Part shown: positions 38,879 to 47,899 of the stretch, one piece after another
Numbering within the stretch: position 1 is the first letter of the stretch
Layout: every line of letters starts with the position of its first letter
Assembly: GCF_011759375.1 (NCBI RefSeq)
Contig: NZ_JAARML010000005.1
Location: 372,001 to 436,000 of the forward strand
Source of the DNA: Paraflavitalea devenefica
GTDB lineage: Bacteria > Bacteroidota > Bacteroidia > Chitinophagales > Chitinophagaceae
Length of the DNA stretch: 64,000 bases
Direction of reading: 5' to 3'
Program-made: the position numbers and the translations under genes
The notes under the pieces: model-generated
The model's input: only the letters and a program-made list of their open reading frames with translations
The model's database searches: none
Told to the model about the DNA's origin: nothing

Positions 38879-40420
38879 ATGAATTACAAAACACGGGTAA
38901 TTAATTGTACAATAACCTTCTGTGTTCTTGCTTTCTGCAGCATACAGGTAGTGGCACAAAACATTACGGCAAGGATCGATAGTTTTTTTTTAGCTACTGG
39001 TAACGATGAAAACATAAATGGGAATGTTTTGATTGCTGAGAAAGGAAAACTCATCTATCAGCGTTCATTTGGGTTTGCTGATTTTGAAAAAACAAAACGG
39101 AACAAGCAAAACTCGTCATTTAATATAGCATCGGTTACAAAAACGTTTACTGCTACTGCAATTTTACAATTAAGGGAAAAGGGAGAACTGCAATTAGATG
39201 AGTTCTTTATTAAATATTTTCCCGACTTCCCATATCCTGCGGTTACCATACGAAATTTATTATCGCATACTTCCGGTTTAGCCGACCTGGAAATCTTTTT
39301 TGAACCTTTAAATAAAGAACCGGGGAGGATATTTACAAATGCCGATGTTATCCCCTGCTTAAAGCTTTACAATAAGCCATTGAAATTCCAACCGGGAGAT
39401 GACTGGAATTATTGCAACACGAATTATGAATTGCTGGCCTTACTGGTTGAGAAAATCGGCCAACAGTCTTTTGCTTCCTATTTACAGCAACATATTTTTC
39501 TTCCGGCAGGTATGATAAATACTTATATCGAAACAGAAAAAATTAATAGAGAGGATACAATGTCAGTTAAGTGTTATATGCCGGGGAAGTTGTATCAATC
39601 AACATACATGCCTGTTGACTCTGTCGCCTCTCCAATGATTCATTATATTCTGGATAATTTTTCCGGATTACAGGGGCAGGGCATGATTGTAAGTACATTG
39701 CCTGATTTGTTGAAATATGACAACGCACTTTATACCGGGAAGCTGCTCTCTAACACATCCCTGAAGGAAGCTTTTACTCCTGTAACGCTCAATAAGGAGA
39801 AAGACTATAATGCAAGCCTCAGTAGCCGCCTTGGCAAAGCATATTATGGCCTGGGTTGGGAAATTTATGCAGATAGTTCAATGGGGAAAGTGGTTTCACA
39901 TGGCGGCAGTTATCCTGGTATTATGACCCTTTTTCTACGGAATGTCAGCAAAAAGCAAACTATTATTCTTTTTGACAACACAAACTGGACTGGTATCTTT
40001 TTTATGGGACACATGGCGCTTAGAATGTTAAACGAAATGCCTGTAATCAACCTATTGCCTAAGAAGTCAATTGCCAGGGTATATGGGCTATCTTTAATGG
40101 AAAATGGGTCGGAGACTGCGATCAATTCACTGCTTGAACTAAGAACTGATACCATACATTATACTGTAAGTGAAAAGGAATTTAATACGCTTGGCTACCA
40201 GTTTCTCATGGATGGATACATTCAGAAAGCTGTGGAAACATTTCGATTAAATAGCTTACTATTTCCCGCCAGCTTCAATGTGTATGATAGTTATGCAGAT
40301 GCCCTTGTAAAAAATAACCAAAAAGATGCCGCTATTGTAATGTATAGGAAATCACTTTCCCTAAACCCGGGCTATGAGGAGGCAAAAAATAAACTCAATA
40401 AATTACTTGAAAATAAATAA
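38879..40420 (+). CDS. periplasmic beta-lactamase-family serine hydrolase with TPR-like tail
   Basis: A 513-residue exported hydrolase of the class C beta-lactamase/DD-peptidase/esterase fold. Signal peptide 1-27 (TFCVLAFCSIQVVAQ). Catalytic motifs: S85-V-T-K88 (SxxK), Y178-C-N180 (YxN), and SHGGSYPG near residue 345 in place of KTG. The C-terminal 100 residues contain a TPR-like helical pair (FNVYDSYADALVKNNQKDAA, then YRKSLSLNPGYEEAKN). It may be a peptidase, esterase or peptidoglycan-related enzyme; the sequence alone cannot decide. It sits 5 bases after the FecR gene, so it probably belongs to the ECF operon and may be its main output. Convergent with the ELWxxDGT gene; no clear terminator in the 48-base gap. 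Confidence 0.88.
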   Translation: MNYKTRVINCTITFCVLAFCSIQVVAQNITARIDSFFLATGNDENINGNVLIAEKGKLIYQRSFGFADFEKTKRNKQNSSFNIASVTKTFTATAILQLREKGELQLDEFFIKYFPDFPYPAVTIRNLLSHTSGLADLEIFFEPLNKEPGRIFTNADVIPCLKLYNKPLKFQPGDDWNYCNTNYELLALLVEKIGQQSFASYLQQHIFLPAGMINTYIETEKINREDTMSVKCYMPGKLYQSTYMPVDSVASPMIHYILDNFSGLQGQGMIVSTLPDLLKYDNALYTGKLLSNTSLKEAFTPVTLNKEKDYNASLSSRLGKAYYGLGWEIYADSSMGKVVSHGGSYPGIMTLFLRNVSKKQTIILFDNTNWTGIFFMGHMALRMLNEMPVINLLPKKSIARVYGLSLMENGSETAINSLLELRTDTIHYTVSEKEFNTLGYQFLMDGYIQKAVETFRLNSLLFPASFNVYDSYADALVKNNQKDAAIVMYRKSLSLNPGYEEAKNKLNKLLENK

Positions 40421-40468
40421 AGTAAATTCAGGGAAACTGACAAGTGAAATCAAAACCGGGGAAAGCAC

Positions 40469-43400
40469 CTATTTTACTACCTTCTTCACTTCGTTGATCG
40501 TTTCACCCTTTAGCTCCAGGAAATAAACACCTTTCGCCAGCTTACTCATATCAAGCGATAGAGACGTAGCGCCGGCGCCAGGATTCCATTGCTGTTGAAT
40601 GAGCGTTTTTCCAACATTGTCGAAAACCCGTGCCTGCAGCTTTTCCGGTCTATTCAGGGAAATCGTGAGGTTGAGTTCATCAACAACAGGATTCGGGTAA
40701 AGCAATACCACAGGCTGGCTGTTTGTTAATGATAGCGGCACAATTTTCGAATAGGTAAAACGGCCATCGACATCTATTTGCTTTAGGCGATAGTATAGTT
40801 TCGACACGCCGGTCAAATTAACCTGGCGATCTGTATACGTATAGGAATGAATGCCGGAACTGTTTGCTGCCGCTACGCTTCCAACTGGCGAATAGTTTCT
40901 ACCGTCGGGGCTTCGTTCGACCTCGAATGATTGCGTATTCTGCTCGCCGGTAGTCTTCCAATGAAGCAAGGCATCATCCTGTACGAGGCGGCCGCTAAAT
41001 TCCAACAAGGTCAATGGCAGGGCAACGGCAAGGTTGGCGACCCACAATTCCCTTCCATGGGTTTCATCAGACATGACCGCGAATAGCTTCCCATTTGCCT
41101 CGGCAAAAGAAACCGGATTGCTTCCCCCATTGGCTACCACATCCTGTATCATCCCTGTTCCCGCCACCGTACCGTCGCTGCGCCAGGGTTCCGGACCTGC
41201 CGTTCCGGTAATACCAGCAAAGAAGAGGCGTCCCTGTATACCATATAAACTGTTCGGCCCGCCATTACCATCCGGCGAAACATTTTTCACCATCGAAATG
41301 CCCGTGACGGCATCATGCTTCCATAGCGCCCGCCCATTGGTGCCATTATCGGCCGTAAAATAGATGGTATTGTTGATCTTGAGAAAGTCTTCAGGATTAC
41401 TGCTGGCTGTCCCGGGATTAATATCTTCAATGATGCCATTGTTATAAGAAACGATCGTACGGAATTCAAATCCCTGAGAGGGATGATAACCTACATAGAA
41501 GGGAAAACCTACCAGTTCGGTTATATAACGGGGATCGCCTGAGCAGGTACCCGGGCATAGATCTACTTGCATGCTGGTGCCTGCCGCTGTGCCGTCGCTC
41601 GCCCAAAGTTCCTTGCCTGCAGTGGCGGTAGTTGCGTTAAAATAAAGCCGGTTATTGACGTTGGCAAAATTCGTGGGAAAACTGCTTCCCCCGGGATAAA
41701 TATCTTTTACCATCACCGTTCCAGCGGTGGTGCCATTGCTTTTCCATAGCTCTGTTCCGTTTGCGTCATCGGCGGAAAAATACAAAGTATTATTCACGAC
41801 GATCAGACCTATCGGTGATCCGTTATTGGCGCCAGGATTAATTTCCTTTACCATCGTAGTGCCGGCAGCAGTGCCGTCGCTCTTCCACAACTCTATACCA
41901 CTGGAAGCAATACCATTGGAGGCGCTGAAATAGATGGAACTGCCCATAGCTGTTATATAGGCGGGAGATGAGCTTTGTGAACCAGGGCATACATCTTTTA
42001 TCATTACTGTACCGGCTGCCGTGCCATCGCTTTTCCATATTTCCTGTCCATTCACACCGTCGCTTGCATTGAAATACAGAAAGCCGTTCAAAATGACAAT
42101 CGACTGAAGGGTGCTCCCACTTGATCCGGGGTTGATATCCTTCACCATCGTGGTGCCTGCCGCTGAACCATCAGTTTTCCACAACTCCGCGCCATGTATA
42201 CCATCGTTGCCAACAAAATAAATGATGCCGTTCAAATTATGCATACTTACTGAAGATACGAGCCCGTTCCCGCTGGCAATTGGACTGATGTCTTTTACCA
42301 TTACTGTACCTGCATCCGTGCCGTTACTCTTCCAGAGCTCGGGACCATTGACGCCATTGTCGCCGGCAAACAATAACAGGTTATTTAAAGATCCGAGGTT
42401 TTCATTTCCCACAGAGACACCATTGCCACTGCCCGGATAACAGTCTTTAACCATCACTGTGCCTGTAGCAGTTCCGTCGCTTTTCCAAAGCTCCCAGCCT
42501 GCTGCGGTGGTTGCACTAAAATACAGTGTGCCATTTATGTTGATAAGATTTCTGGGAAAACTACCAACGATGCCCACGACAATATCCTTTACCAATTGGG
42601 TCCCCGCACTGGTCCCATCACTTCGCCAAAGTTCAAGACCGTTCACACCATTGTCTGCGTAGAAATACAATATATTATTGACTACGGTTAGCGCACCTAA
42701 ATAACTATAGTCGGGGCCGGGGCGAATGTCTTTCACTAAAACCGTTCCTGCCTCAGTGCCATCACTTTTCCAAAGCTCTTTTCCATTTGTCGCATCGCTC
42801 CCTGCAAAGAACAACGTACCATTTACGTTCACGAGATCTATGGTTTCGGCATAACCGAAATCACGTATCATCATCGTTCCAAAATATGTGCCGTCCGTTT
42901 TCCATAAAGATTTGCCGTATAAAAAATCATTTGATATGAAATATACTATGTCATTTATATTGGTCAGACTGGATGGATTACTTCCGGGATCATGCGCATT
43001 GTCTCTTACTATTACAGTGCCGGCAGCGGTGCCGTCGCTTTTCCAAAGCTCAGCCCCATAACCTGTACTACTAGCGCTGAAATACAGCGTTCCATTAACA
43101 TTTGTTAAATCATGAGGCGTACTGTTCGTCGCTCCCGGATAGATATCTTTTACCATCACGGTTCCAGCCGCCGTGCCATCACTCTTCCATAATTCATAAC
43201 CGTTCGTTCCATTCGATGAAGTGAAAAAGATAGTACCATTTACATTCGTCATCCAGCCAGTTCCGGCGTCATTTGACCCCGGAAAGATATCCTTTACCAT
43301 CACAGTGCCGGCAGCCGTACCATCGCTCTTCCACAATTCCATTCCGTGTATACCGTCGCTCGCCTGGAAAAACAATACCCCATTCCTATTGGTGAAAAAC

Positions 43401-43681
43401 CTGGGCTCGCTCGAGGAAGGCCCCTGGAAAATATCCTTTACCAACACGGTGCCGGCTGTTGTGCCATCCGTTTTCCAAAGCTCATACCCTGTTGTTTTTG
43501 TAGATGCCGCAAAATAAGCGATGCCATTTATTTCGAGCATATCTCTGGGCTCCGAGCCTAATAAGTAACTTTCTGGTTTAACCTCGTTAATATCTTTTAA
43601 TAATGAAAATACCTGTGCATAGCTTTTTTGTTCCGTTACGATAAAGAAAAAAACAAATAACAACAAGGCTGACTTTCTCAT
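40469..43681 (-). CDS. ELWxxDGT-repeat surface protein with T9SS type A sorting domain
   Basis: A 1,070-residue exported protein. Signal peptide (MRKSALLLFVFFFIVTEQKSYAQ). The body is about sixteen repeats of roughly 50 residues, each containing ELWKSDGTAAGTVMVKDI or a close variant and preceded by N-x-x-x-Y/F-F-x-A. This is the ELWxxDGT repeat, which forms beta-propeller-like blades. A fibronectin-like stretch at about 890-980 (ALLHWKTTGEQNTQSFEVERS) leads to the type A sorting domain (VVLLYPNPVVDELNLTIS ... KGVYFLELKG). Exported by T9SS; probably a surface-exposed binding protein. It stands alone, with the convergent serine hydrolase on one side and a non-coding region on the other. Confidence 0.9.
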   Translation of the reverse strand: MRKSALLLFVFFFIVTEQKSYAQVFSLLKDINEVKPESYLLGSEPRDMLEINGIAYFAASTKTTGYELWKTDGTTAGTVLVKDIFQGPSSSEPRFFTNRNGVLFFQASDGIHGMELWKSDGTAAGTVMVKDIFPGSNDAGTGWMTNVNGTIFFTSSNGTNGYELWKSDGTAAGTVMVKDIYPGATNSTPHDLTNVNGTLYFSASSTGYGAELWKSDGTAAGTVIVRDNAHDPGSNPSSLTNINDIVYFISNDFLYGKSLWKTDGTYFGTMMIRDFGYAETIDLVNVNGTLFFAGSDATNGKELWKSDGTEAGTVLVKDIRPGPDYSYLGALTVVNNILYFYADNGVNGLELWRSDGTSAGTQLVKDIVVGIVGSFPRNLININGTLYFSATTAAGWELWKSDGTATGTVMVKDCYPGSGNGVSVGNENLGSLNNLLLFAGDNGVNGPELWKSNGTDAGTVMVKDISPIASGNGLVSSVSMHNLNGIIYFVGNDGIHGAELWKTDGSAAGTTMVKDINPGSSGSTLQSIVILNGFLYFNASDGVNGQEIWKSDGTAAGTVMIKDVCPGSQSSSPAYITAMGSSIYFSASNGIASSGIELWKSDGTAAGTTMVKEINPGANNGSPIGLIVVNNTLYFSADDANGTELWKSNGTTAGTVMVKDIYPGGSSFPTNFANVNNRLYFNATTATAGKELWASDGTAAGTSMQVDLCPGTCSGDPRYITELVGFPFYVGYHPSQGFEFRTIVSYNNGIIEDINPGTASSNPEDFLKINNTIYFTADNGTNGRALWKHDAVTGISMVKNVSPDGNGGPNSLYGIQGRLFFAGITGTAGPEPWRSDGTVAGTGMIQDVVANGGSNPVSFAEANGKLFAVMSDETHGRELWVANLAVALPLTLLEFSGRLVQDDALLHWKTTGEQNTQSFEVERSPDGRNYSPVGSVAAANSSGIHSYTYTDRQVNLTGVSKLYYRLKQIDVDGRFTYSKIVPLSLTNSQPVVLLYPNPVVDELNLTISLNRPEKLQARVFDNVGKTLIQQQWNPGAGATSLSLDMSKLAKGVYFLELKGETINEVKKVVK

Positions 43682-44311
43682 GTGAGACAGTTTTTAATGA
43701 ATAAAAAAGGGGTTAGGCCATTAAGGACAGGATTCATTCATTCAGGTAATGACAATAGGATGTTGATTCGGACTGGCGCCGGCCAGCAACGATTATATTG
43801 AGGGGGGTAACCCCTACGGTATTTCGGGAAACAGCTTATTTACTTCTCCCGCAGCCTCACCATTACAGACTATTTATAGAGAAACCCGATAGGAATTCAA
43901 AAGCATACACTTTTTTTTCTTATTGCAGGCCCTTAGGTGGTAACTCAAATTTAACCAATGGGGCGGCTTTTAGGGGCTGCCCTTTTTAACCCCTTTTTTG
44001 ACTTGTTTTAACCGAACAATCGTGCAAAGTTATAATAGCAAAAATCATCTGACAATCACCATAAAGGATGAGTGCAAATCGATGTATTGTAGATTCCGCC
44101 CCCATTGTGACCCCAGCCCGGCTGCCTGATTCCGGCACAATCTGCCCCCTCTACATGTAGATTTGGCTCTTGACATTCCGGCATATGCCCCCCCTTTTGA
44201 GTGTTTGAAGAGCTGGTAACGAGATCGTTTTATTGCTGCATTTGTACACTTGCCACCTTACACTTCAGAATAAGGATGGCAGCAAAACCTTCAGCAGGTA
44301 CTCTGTGAATC
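43682..44311. other. intergenic region with a gene-less terminator
   Basis: About 630 bases with no convincing gene. It contains a small GGGG-TAA-CCCC hairpin near 43802-43815, the terminator-like hairpin at 43961-43987, and C-rich tracts around 44098-44210. It must also hold the promoter of the minus-strand ELWxxDGT gene. Confidence 0.4.
43961..43987 (+). terminator. plus-strand intrinsic terminator without an assigned gene
   Basis: GGGCGGC pairs with GCTGCCC (one G-T wobble), followed by TTTTT. No plus-strand gene ends nearby, so it might close a small RNA transcribed from about 43700-43960. Confidence 0.5.
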
Positions 44312-44340
44312 TTTGTATCCACGGAAATTTGTATAATTTG
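44312..44340 (+). promoter_or_regulatory. candidate Bacteroidota promoter of the glycosyltransferase gene
   Basis: TTTG at 44312-44315 and TAATTTG at 44334-44340, 18 bases apart, 26 bases ahead of the ATG. This approximates the TTTG...TAnnTTTG consensus. Confidence 0.45.
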
Positions 44341-44365
44341 CAAATCCGCAGCAAATTAATACCCC

Positions 44366-45955
44366 ATGAGTTTTATCAACGTAGACCGGATCCTTTCGAA
44401 GACAGGAATTGACACCCCAATACTCACCCGCTGGATCCTGCCTTTATTGTGTGGTTTACTGTTTGTGTATTACCTCGTTGTTAGCCTTATCAGCCAGGGC
44501 TATTATCAGCATGACGAGGTGACCCACCTGATACAGATACAGAGATTCTGGCATTCGCCTTTGTTATATCTTACCGATCCCTGGAGCAGGGGAGGGTATA
44601 AGGTGCTGTATGCTATTCCCACTTTATTTGGGTATTATGCCGTAATAACGACCAACATTTTATTTACAGTGGGAGCCGCGTGGAACTCGTACCGCATCGC
44701 CCGTGTATATGAATTAAAATATGCCTGGCTGGCGATCCTGCTTACCGGATTGCAACCTTTTGTGATCAACCTGTCGTTCCGTTGTTATGCCGAAGTACCC
44801 GCCATGTTCTTTATCACCCTGCTGGTGTATCTATACCTGAAAAAACGATGGGTATGGGTGGCGATAGTGGCCTCTTACTTATTTACCATTCGGGCCGAGC
44901 TGGTTGTTTTTGCGCTGTTGATGGGCGGCTATTTTGTGATTCAGAAAAAATGGATCCCGTTCCTGTGCCTGGGTATCGCCCCGGTTATTTTAAACATATT
45001 AGGCTTTTGTTTAAATGGTGATCCATTGTACGTATGGCACCTGATGGTGCAGGGCGGGTTGAAAGATACCTATCCACGAAACGGCTTTTTTTATTTCTGG
45101 TTCATGTTGCCGGAGATATCGGGGATGATCGTCGTTTTTCTGTTTATAACCGGTTACCTGGCTATTTTGTATTGGGGTAAGGAAAAATGGACGGCGTTGA
45201 AGAAGTACCACGCTGTGTTTATTGTTTTTACAGTTTACTTCCTGATGCATTGTGCGTTTACGGCGCAGTCGTTTGGATTCGGCCGGTCTGGTGGCGTAGG
45301 TCGCTTTATGCTGGTAATTTTGCCCATGGTATCGGTCATTGCATTGATCGGTATTAACTTCCTGGTAGCGGATGAAAATAAATGGTATAAGCTGGTGCTT
45401 TGCAGTATCCCCTTTTTACTCCTCCTGTTGTTATGGTGTTGCATGGATAAAGTAGCACCCCTGGTGTATCATGGATATGCTACACTTAACTTTAAAACGT
45501 ATAATATAGCGGCGTTGGTTACCACGTTTATCATGGCCATAATCCTGATCTTTAAAGCCGAAGGACGGGCGCTTGTGGCCGGATCATTGGCGTTTATTAT
45601 TTCGTTATATGCCATAAGATGCATTAAACCTTTTCCATTAACTGGAGAAGATAAAAACCTGGTGACTGTCGTATCGTGGCTTTTCCAGTCAAATATCCAT
45701 CCCCGCCAGTTATACGCCAATCATCCGGTAGCCCGTTATGAATACGGCAATCAGATCCATGATCTGTTGCAAGTAAAGAGCTACGACTTAAATACTGTCG
45801 TCCACGCACAGCCAGGTGATGTGTTTGTATTAGAAGGGCATTATACCGATGGAGGTATTCGTAAGCAATTACTCTCATCAAACGATTTTCAAGTATTAAA
45901 AAAAGTAGACTCAAATAATGCTAATTATCCCGTGTGGGTGGTGGAGAAGAAATAA
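44366..45955 (+). CDS. multi-pass membrane glycosyltransferase (GT-C fold, mannosyltransferase-like)
   Basis: A 529-residue inner-membrane protein with about ten to twelve hydrophobic helices (for example WILPLLCGLLFVYYLVVSLI, LVLCSIPFLLLLLLWCCM). The first extracytoplasmic loop carries HDEVTH (residues about 50-55), the acidic motif expected in GT-C enzymes that use polyprenyl-phosphate sugars, such as GPI-mannosyltransferase and ArnT-like proteins. A soluble C-terminal portion of about 100 residues follows. It would transfer a sugar to a lipid or protein on the periplasmic side. Donor and acceptor are unknown. No other cell-envelope glycan genes are adjacent. A candidate promoter precedes it, so it is probably monocistronic. 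Confidence 0.8.
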   Translation: MSFINVDRILSKTGIDTPILTRWILPLLCGLLFVYYLVVSLISQGYYQHDEVTHLIQIQRFWHSPLLYLTDPWSRGGYKVLYAIPTLFGYYAVITTNILFTVGAAWNSYRIARVYELKYAWLAILLTGLQPFVINLSFRCYAEVPAMFFITLLVYLYLKKRWVWVAIVASYLFTIRAELVVFALLMGGYFVIQKKWIPFLCLGIAPVILNILGFCLNGDPLYVWHLMVQGGLKDTYPRNGFFYFWFMLPEISGMIVVFLFITGYLAILYWGKEKWTALKKYHAVFIVFTVYFLMHCAFTAQSFGFGRSGGVGRFMLVILPMVSVIALIGINFLVADENKWYKLVLCSIPFLLLLLLWCCMDKVAPLVYHGYATLNFKTYNIAALVTTFIMAIILIFKAEGRALVAGSLAFIISLYAIRCIKPFPLTGEDKNLVTVVSWLFQSNIHPRQLYANHPVARYEYGNQIHDLLQVKSYDLNTVVHAQPGDVFVLEGHYTDGGIRKQLLSSNDFQVLKKVDSNNANYPVWVVEKK

Positions 45956-46069
45956 TGACAATGGTTGTTTTCACTTACTGACAGTAAGGGATTCTTTTTC
46001 AGTCTTAAAAGGTTATTACATATTTAAGTCGCTGAATTTCTACCAAATCATCCAGATACGGGTTCGCAT

Positions 46070-46273
46070 TTGTTCATCCGCCCCGACGAAAGAAAGGTGT
46101 AAAGAGCTTTGGCTTCCCATGCTCCAGGAGTCTGACGCCTTGCTGCTTGGTGGGCCTGAGCGCAGGAAGTAATGGTGATGACCCGCTTTGGAACGACCTA
46201 CGGTGGCCATACGCTGCCAACTGAAAGCGAGAAATCGCTGGGAATGTTTGATTTTGCAATTCATCCTCGTTAA
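46070..46273 (+). pseudogene. decayed remnant of an S51-family peptidase (dipeptidase E-like)
   Basis: Two fragments in different frames look like parts of one S51/type 1 glutamine amidotransferase-like peptidase. The first (to the TAA at 46170-46172) reads ELWLPMLQESDALLLGG, like the family's WLP-x-L-x-x-ADALLVGGGD strand. The second (46187-46273) reads LPTESEKSLGMFDFAIHPR, like the C-terminal T-LGLVDFSIFPH segment. Most of the gene, including the Ser nucleophile region, is gone. The assignment rests on my memory of the family. Confidence 0.5.
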
Positions 46274-46301
46274 AAATTATACCCATGTGGAGGGTGTTGA
46301 A

Positions 46302-46336
46302 AATAATCCCCCCTGCGACAACAGGGGGGTATTATT
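46302..46336. terminator. intrinsic terminator after the lectin gene
   Basis: AATAATCCCCCCTG pairs with CAGGGGGGTATTATT, loop about 7 nt, flanked by A and T runs. It lies about 35 bases past the stop of the minus-strand lectin gene. Confidence 0.85.
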
Positions 46337-46370
46337 TTAATATACGAAATAAAAGCAGGGAGTAAATATT

Positions 46371-46910
46371 TTAATACCAGCAAGTTCCTGAACTCCATCG
46401 GGTCTGACCGGCCTGAACAATCTTAAACTCGCCGCAATTTGTCATTACAGCGTAACCATTGGGGTATATATGGGTATGTGTGTGCCAATATGGAGTGTTA
46501 TTGTCGTCATATAGAACCAGGTTGCCGTCGGATTGCATCTCCAGCCGGGTAATCTGCGGATTTCCGTAGGTATTGGAATGCCACAGGTAAGTTTGTATGT
46601 CGTCATAATAAAGTACCAGGTTGCCATCGAACTGCAGAATTACATAAAAACGTCCGTCGGGAGACATGATATACTCGCCCTGGTATAAGCTCTGTCCTGG
46701 ATAAAGCACATCTGTTGACCTGCGATAGGGCACGTTTAAAGCTGTTCCTTTGGTGTTGGAAAAAGGTATCCGGTAAGCTTCGGTGTTCAGGTATCCTTTT
46801 GACGTTTCCGGAATAGTGGTGGATGTTTTGGTAGCATCACTTTTAATGAATGCTGAAGAAATCAGCATTAGCAGCGGCATTGCATATAAGATGCGTTTAT
46901 TTTTAAGCAT
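46371..46910 (-). CDS. secreted bulb-type mannose-binding lectin
   Basis: A 179-residue exported protein. Signal peptide about 1-26 (RILYAMPLLMLISSAFIKS). Residues 70-179 form a B-lectin domain with two intact QxDxNxVxY mannose-binding motifs, QFDGNLVLY and QSDGNLVLY, and a degenerate third (ending GEFKIVQ). The domain begins YPGQSLYQGEYIMSPDGRF, as in monocot and bacterial bulb lectins. No sorting domain, lipobox or membrane anchor, so it is periplasmic or released. Such lectins can bind mannose glycans, and some bacterial members are bacteriocins, but those have two domains and this has one. It stands alone with its own terminator. Confidence 0.88.
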   Translation of the reverse strand: MLKNKRILYAMPLLMLISSAFIKSDATKTSTTIPETSKGYLNTEAYRIPFSNTKGTALNVPYRRSTDVLYPGQSLYQGEYIMSPDGRFYVILQFDGNLVLYYDDIQTYLWHSNTYGNPQITRLEMQSDGNLVLYDDNNTPYWHTHTHIYPNGYAVMTNCGEFKIVQAGQTRWSSGTCWY

Positions 46911-47405
46911 AGAAAAAAGGTTAAATTGTTTGAATTGTGTGATGTTTTGCCAGGGCGGGATTGCGGCGAACCGGTAAATGATAATGAGGAGGTGAACGTG
47001 TAGGCATGGCAGCAGGTTTTATGATTGTGAAGTGGTTTAAACGGGGAGGATTATGTATGGAAGGATACAGAAAGGGTTGGAGTGCTCGGAGTGTTATAAC
47101 CTTGTAAAATATACGAAATATACATACATGAATATGCGGAATGGTAATTTTATTTAACAAACATATAGTATGGATATTGTGTTCTGTCCGGTGTTGATTT
47201 GGCCATGGCTGGCCCTTACCAGTTTCACGCAATAACTTCAGGCTTCTCAGGAATTGTCCCCAGGTATAATTATAGGCTCTTAATTGAGTGATTATTAGAT
47301 AGAAAGACTTTTTGAATAATTGGCAAAATTTGGGTAGCCCGGCTGCTCCTGATGACTAAACAAGCATTCAAATACTTACATTTACAGGCAATTACAGAAA
47401 GGTAT

Positions 47406-47495
47406 ATGAAAATACAGGCGGTAGATATACAGAACATTTGGGATGCTCTCTCTAAGGGTGTTATGCTTTTGCGGTTTCCGAAGTATTCTCCTTAG
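47406..47495 (+). CDS. possible 29-residue peptide or truncated gene start
   Basis: ATG at 47406 with AGAAAGG 3 bases upstream, reading MKIQAVDIQNIWDALSKG and ending at TAG 47493-47495. The terminator at 47556-47592 follows. It could be a real small gene or the 5' stub of a gene cut by the adjacent insertion. No family recognised. Confidence 0.2.
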   Translation: MKIQAVDIQNIWDALSKGVMLLRFPKYSP

Positions 47496-47533
47496 TTGTT
47501 GCATTTCCCATAGGTCTGAAAGGTTTGTTCGAA

Positions 47534-47551
47534 TCCAGTCAACCCGACTGA
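47534..47551 (+). repeat. left copy of exact 18-bp direct repeat (candidate att site)
   Basis: TCCAGTCAACCCGACTGA, identical to 49457-49474. The core is a small palindrome, CAGTC-AACCC-GACTG. The two copies bound the AT-rich cupin/CPBP/HxlR island. Only about 0.03 exact 18-mer pairs would be expected by chance in a random 64-kb sequence. Confidence 0.55.
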
Positions 47552-47555
47552 AATT

Positions 47556-47592
47556 AAAAAGGCTTTAAGTCATTGAACTTGAAGCCTTTTTT
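47556..47592. terminator. intrinsic terminator at the island's left edge
   Basis: AAAAAGGCTTTAAGT pairs with ACTTGAAGCCTTTTT (one wobble), with T-runs on both strands. Confidence 0.65.
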
Positions 47593-47899
47593 GTTCGAAT
47601 AAATTTCACTTCTTTTCACTTCTAAATCGTCAATGTATTGTGAAGGAGTAATTTGTGTGGATTCGAATCCAGCAGTCAGGCATATCTTTTAGGAGACGCG
47701 CACTGCGATATGTCGATGAGTATATATTCTTCAGCCAGCATAGCCCTTAGGTTTACATCAACTATTTCTTTTAATTTACTGAAGGCAGAGAACCCCATGT
47801 TGGTGGCAGGCATTTTGTTAGACCTATGAATTATTTATTGAAAAAATAGCTCCAAATAAAGAATTATCAAGCCGCATTACATTGAAATATTTTGGGATT

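Larger units (their letters stand above)
46911..47899. other. long intergenic region containing an island boundary
   Basis: Almost 1 kb with no convincing long gene; the minus-strand frame at 46921-47232 lacks coding character. It holds a small plus-strand frame (47406-47495), two tRNA T-loop-like TTCGAATCCAG strings (47528 and 47662) without a cloverleaf, the left 18-bp repeat (47534-47551) and a strong hairpin terminator. From about 47800 the sequence becomes very AT-rich. Confidence 0.45.

Noticed and set aside
40469..43681. Regularly spaced repeats resembling a CRISPR or DNA satellite
   Set aside because: The periodicity comes from ELWxxDGT protein repeats in one continuous open frame with a signal peptide and sorting domain; the repeats are degenerate at DNA level.
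46921..47232. 103-codon minus-strand frame
   Set aside because: Composition rich in His, Pro and Ile without domain character; no start signal; likely chance in non-coding sequence.
47460..47560. Possible tRNA gene around TTCGAATCC at 47528
   Set aside because: The bases around the T-loop-like string do not form a T-stem (GTTTG versus CCAGT), and no D-arm, anticodon arm or acceptor stem is visible upstream.
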